Origin: Bacteroidota bacterium
Lineage (GTDB): Bacteria; Bacteroidota; Bacteroidia; Chitinophagales; Chitinophagaceae
DNA: 45,511 bases
Direction of reading: 5' to 3'
Assembly: GCA_026391125.1 (NCBI GenBank)
Contig: JAPLEO010000108.1
Location: forward strand, 1 to 45,511
The position numbers were made by a program, and so were the translations under genes. The notes beneath the pieces were generated by a model. The model had not been told where the DNA came from. It saw only the letters and a list, made by a program, of their open reading frames with translations, and ran no database searches. Positions 43,013 to 45,511 of this stretch are shown in pieces. Every line of letters begins with the position of its first letter. Positions within the stretch are counted from its first letter, which is position 1.

Positions 43013-44113
43013 ATGCCCCCATTATTATCGAGCTATAAAGTTTGGATTCTTGCACCTCATTTAATTACCAACGATAGTAATATTGATTACTATTATGATT
43101 ATACCCAAAGTATCGAAGAATATAAAAAAGTATTTGATGCTTTGAAAGTGGAATGGCAATGGCAGCCAGTAACACTGAAAGACTATAAAGCAATCATTGA
43201 TGAAATAGCCACCAGCAATCAGCAAAAAAATCAATTGGTACTGAACTTATGCGACGGTGATGAAATAAATGATACACCTGGCATATCAATTATTAATTAT
43301 TTAGAAGAGAAAGCAATTTGTTATACAGGAGCCGATGCTTTTTTTTATCGGATCACCACTTCTAAAATTCCCATGAAAACTGCATTTGATGAAAATGCTG
43401 TACCAACTGCCGCTTGGCGGATCATTGAAAAGGGACAAAATAGTTTGAACCATATTTTTGAAGAGCTTGGAACACCAATCATTCTTAAACCAGCTGTAAG
43501 TGGGGGTAGTATGGGAATTGGCATCAAGAATGTGGTTTATAATTTGGAAGATTGTGAAGAGCAAGTAAGGAAGATGAACAGTGGCTATCGGGGATGGACT
43601 TTAACTGTTGATGGGATCATTGCGGAGTCGTTTATTGAGGGGCCAGAATATACTGTCTTTATTACTGGTAATTATAATCAACCTGCACTAGCAAAAATAT
43701 ATACTCCAATAGAAAGGGTTTTTCATGATTCACTTCCCGAAAAAGAAAAGTTTTTATCTTTTGATCGGTTATGGGAAATCTATGAAGATGAAACTCCCAT
43801 GCCCAATGACGATTTTTTCTATGAATACCAAGAGCCCGACAAATCGCTCATTGAGGAGATCAAAGATTTATCTTGGAAAGCTTTTTTAGCGTGCAAGGGA
43901 ACAGGTTATGCAAGGGTTGATATTCGTATGGATAGGCTTACCCAAAAAATGTATGTATTGGAAGTGAATGCACAATGTGGGATTAGTGAAGACGAGGACT
44001 TTACATCTATCGGGGCAATCTTAAGGGTGAGCGGTATTAGTTTTACTGATTTAATCGCTTCTATATTAGAAGGAACAATTTCTAGAAAAAAATTAATGCA
44101 GGTGCCATTATGA
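43013..44113 (+). CDS. ATP-grasp ligase, D-Ala-D-Ala ligase-like
   Basis: The product is 366 residues. The N-terminal part resembles the ligase preATP-grasp domain (VWILAPHLITND, LVLNLCDGDEINDTPGISIINYLEE). The ATP-grasp core follows with ILKPAVSGGSMGIGIKNV (phosphate-binding lysine and glycine loop), AESFIEGPEYTVFITG and the metal-binding end ARVDIRMDRLTQKMYVLEVNAQCGISEDED. Such enzymes join a carboxylate, activated as acyl phosphate, to an amine, often making or extending a peptide. It is too divergent to be the housekeeping Ddl. The TGA stop overlaps the start of the next gene (ATGA), so the two ligases are coupled. Substrate unknown. Confidence 0.85.
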   Translation: MPPLLSSYKVWILAPHLITNDSNIDYYYDYTQSIEEYKKVFDALKVEWQWQPVTLKDYKAIIDEIATSNQQKNQLVLNLCDGDEINDTPGISIINYLEEKAICYTGADAFFYRITTSKIPMKTAFDENAVPTAAWRIIEKGQNSLNHIFEELGTPIILKPAVSGGSMGIGIKNVVYNLEDCEEQVRKMNSGYRGWTLTVDGIIAESFIEGPEYTVFITGNYNQPALAKIYTPIERVFHDSLPEKEKFLSFDRLWEIYEDETPMPNDDFFYEYQEPDKSLIEEIKDLSWKAFLACKGTGYARVDIRMDRLTQKMYVLEVNAQCGISEDEDFTSIGAILRVSGISFTDLIASILEGTISRKKLMQVPL

Positions 44114-45511
44114 AAATATGTGTTTTACTGCCCGATTATTCTACATCAAATGTTGATTATCAGAATTATGATCCACCACGTGATCTAAAAAGGCTTTTAC
44201 CAGAACATCAGGTTGATACTGTTTTCTTGAATAAATTAAGAACCTACCAACAGCTCAAAGATTTAGGGTCAAAGGGGTACGACATATTTGTAAACCTCTG
44301 CGAAGCATATCTTGAATGGGAAGTTCCTGGGATCGATGTGATCTATTCATTAGAATTATTAAACCTTCCATTTACTGGGCCGACCTCAATTTTATATGAC
44401 CCCAGTAAGGAGATCATGAAACTAGTTGCTTATTATGAGCAAATTAAAACGCCTAATTATTGTTTGATTCAAGCAGAAGCTGATTTAAAAGAACAAATCA
44501 AGCATCTGAAATTTCCGCTTTTTGTGAAACCTTCTAAGGCGGGGGATAGTTTGGGAATTGATGAGCATTCATTAGTTATCGACTATGATTTACTAAAACA
44601 TAAAGTCGACAAAATATTGCCAGAGTATGGCGAGCTTTTGGTAGAAGAATATATTAGTGGTAGAGAATTTACTGTTCTGATCGCCGCCAATGCAGATGGA
44701 AAAACTGCCACAGCATTTAAACCCGTTGAATTCATTTTTCCGAAAGGAAATGCTTTTAAGACTTATGCATTGAAGACATCAGAATTACATACTGATGCAA
44801 ATATTCCAGTGCAGGATTTACATGTAGACCAACAGTTAAGAATAGCAGCAGAAAAAATATTTCGATCATTTGGTGGGGTTGGATATGCTCGATTAGATTT
44901 CCGAATGAATGATGCAGGCGAATTGTTTTTCTTAGAAATTAATTTTACCTGTTCAGTGTTTTATGAAAATGGGTACGAAGGAAGCGCCGATTATATTCTC
45001 CAATATGATGGTATTGGGCAAAGAAAATTTCTTGAACATATCATAGCCGAGGGCATTGAACGACATGAAAGGAAGAAAAAAAATTATGTGGTTAGAAATA
45101 ATGCCATTTCTGGTTTTGGCATTTATGCGTCCAGAGAAATTAAAGTGGGAGAACTGATCTTTAAGGGAGAAGAAATGTCTCAGCGAATTGTAACAAAGAA
45201 GTGGGTGGAGGAAAATTGGTCGGAAGAAGAAAAACTTACATTTAGAAAGTATGCTTATCCCTTGGGTACAGAAGTGTTTTTATTATGGAGCCACCTTCCT
45301 CAAGATTGGGCACCCCAAAATCATAGTTGTAATGCCAATACGAGATTTTCTGGCCTGAATATCATTGCAAATAAAAAAATAGGAACTGGTGAAGAACTAA
45401 CTTTAGATTACGCACAGTTTCTAGATGAAAACGCTGAACCATTCAATTGTTTATGCGGAGCTGAAAATTGTCGAGGATTAATTAAAGGTGCAAAAGGTAA
45501 TAGTTTTAGAT
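44110..45511 (+). CDS. ATP-grasp ligase fused to a SET methyltransferase domain, 3'-truncated by window edge
   Basis: From ATG 44110 the frame stays open to the last base (467 codons seen). Residues about 1-315 form a second D-Ala-D-Ala ligase-like ATP-grasp: MKICVLLPDYSTSNVDYQNY, FVNLCEAYLEWEVPGIDVIY, FVKPSKAGDSLGIDEHSLV, LVEEYISGREFTVLIAA and ARLDFRMNDAGELFFLEINF. Residues about 325-467 are a SET domain: SGFGIYASREIKVGELIFKGEE (AdoMet-binding start), QNHSCNANTRF and ELTLDYAQF (the two pseudoknot segments), and a post-SET-like CLCGAENCRGLI. SET domains methylate lysine or other amines using AdoMet. The stop codon lies outside the window. The pairing suggests that a ligated product or a protein target is also methylated; that is inference. 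Confidence 0.85.
   Translation, partial: MKICVLLPDYSTSNVDYQNYDPPRDLKRLLPEHQVDTVFLNKLRTYQQLKDLGSKGYDIFVNLCEAYLEWEVPGIDVIYSLELLNLPFTGPTSILYDPSKEIMKLVAYYEQIKTPNYCLIQAEADLKEQIKHLKFPLFVKPSKAGDSLGIDEHSLVIDYDLLKHKVDKILPEYGELLVEEYISGREFTVLIAANADGKTATAFKPVEFIFPKGNAFKTYALKTSELHTDANIPVQDLHVDQQLRIAAEKIFRSFGGVGYARLDFRMNDAGELFFLEINFTCSVFYENGYEGSADYILQYDGIGQRKFLEHIIAEGIERHERKKKNYVVRNNAISGFGIYASREIKVGELIFKGEEMSQRIVTKKWVEENWSEEEKLTFRKYAYPLGTEVFLLWSHLPQDWAPQNHSCNANTRFSGLNIIANKKIGTGEELTLDYAQFLDENAEPFNCLCGAENCRGLIKGAKGNSFR

Overview
The window reads as a chromosomal segment of a low-GC Bacteroidota bacterium, most likely of the Chitinophagaceae type. The evidence is the repeated promoter element TAnnTTTG (the Bacteroidota -7 box) with no obvious Shine-Dalgarno sequences, Bacteroidota-style gene content (large GH2 and GH38 secreted hydrolases, PAS proteins ending in a lone HisKA-like domain, CRTAC1/UnbV repeat proteins), and AT-rich intergenic DNA. 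I saw no tRNA, rRNA, CRISPR array, transposase or phage gene. The genus is inference.

Layout. (1) 1-5845 is a sulfite-reduction and siroheme block: the C-terminal two thirds of cysJ (cut by the window edge), cysI, an ALA-synthase-type alpha-oxoamine synthase overlapping cysI by 8 bp, and, after a probable operator/promoter region, a fusion of precorrin-2 dehydrogenase/sirohydrochlorin ferrochelatase to a TauE/SafE permease. Enzyme, cofactor precursor, cofactor maturation and sulfur-anion transport are thus co-located. (2) 5901-10067 holds a small secreted NTF2-like protein, a D-lactate dehydrogenase-type FAD/Fe-S fusion and cutC. The last two diverge around a 7-bp-period repeat tract. (3) 10075-15826 has a LysR regulator divergent from leuC-leuD-cimA/leuA-leuB. 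The synthase carries the residues of a pyruvate-specific citramalate synthase, and the operon ends in a strong terminator.

(4) 15876-19729 is a three-gene, overlapping operon: a degenerate asparagine-synthetase-like ligase, a radical SAM protein resembling archaeosine synthase subunit RaSEA, and a flavin halogenase-like oxidoreductase. I do not recognise it as a described pathway; it is one of the best candidates here for an undescribed system. (5) 19714-28975 encodes a 1198-aa TPR/FG-GAP/UnbV lipoprotein facing a hypothetical gene and an operon of membrane-anchored multiheme cytochrome c, CRTAC1/UnbV protein and TPR protein. This looks like an envelope redox or scaffold system of unknown function. 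(6) 29201-33461 carries a small secreted protein, a CoA-disulfide reductase/rhodanese fusion and a GMC oxidoreductase with a cysteine cluster. (7) 33462-37257 carries a multi-PAS signalling protein with no ATPase domain and a convergent MFS transporter. (8) 37299-42684 encodes secreted GH2 and GH38 glycosidases, followed by a relic signal-peptide ORF. (9) 43013-45511 encodes two translationally coupled ATP-grasp ligases, the second fused to a SET methyltransferase domain and running off the window.

Starts were adjusted where upstream extensions were clearly artefactual: 9136, 9330, 17240 and 29257. All functions come from reading motifs by eye; no database search was possible.
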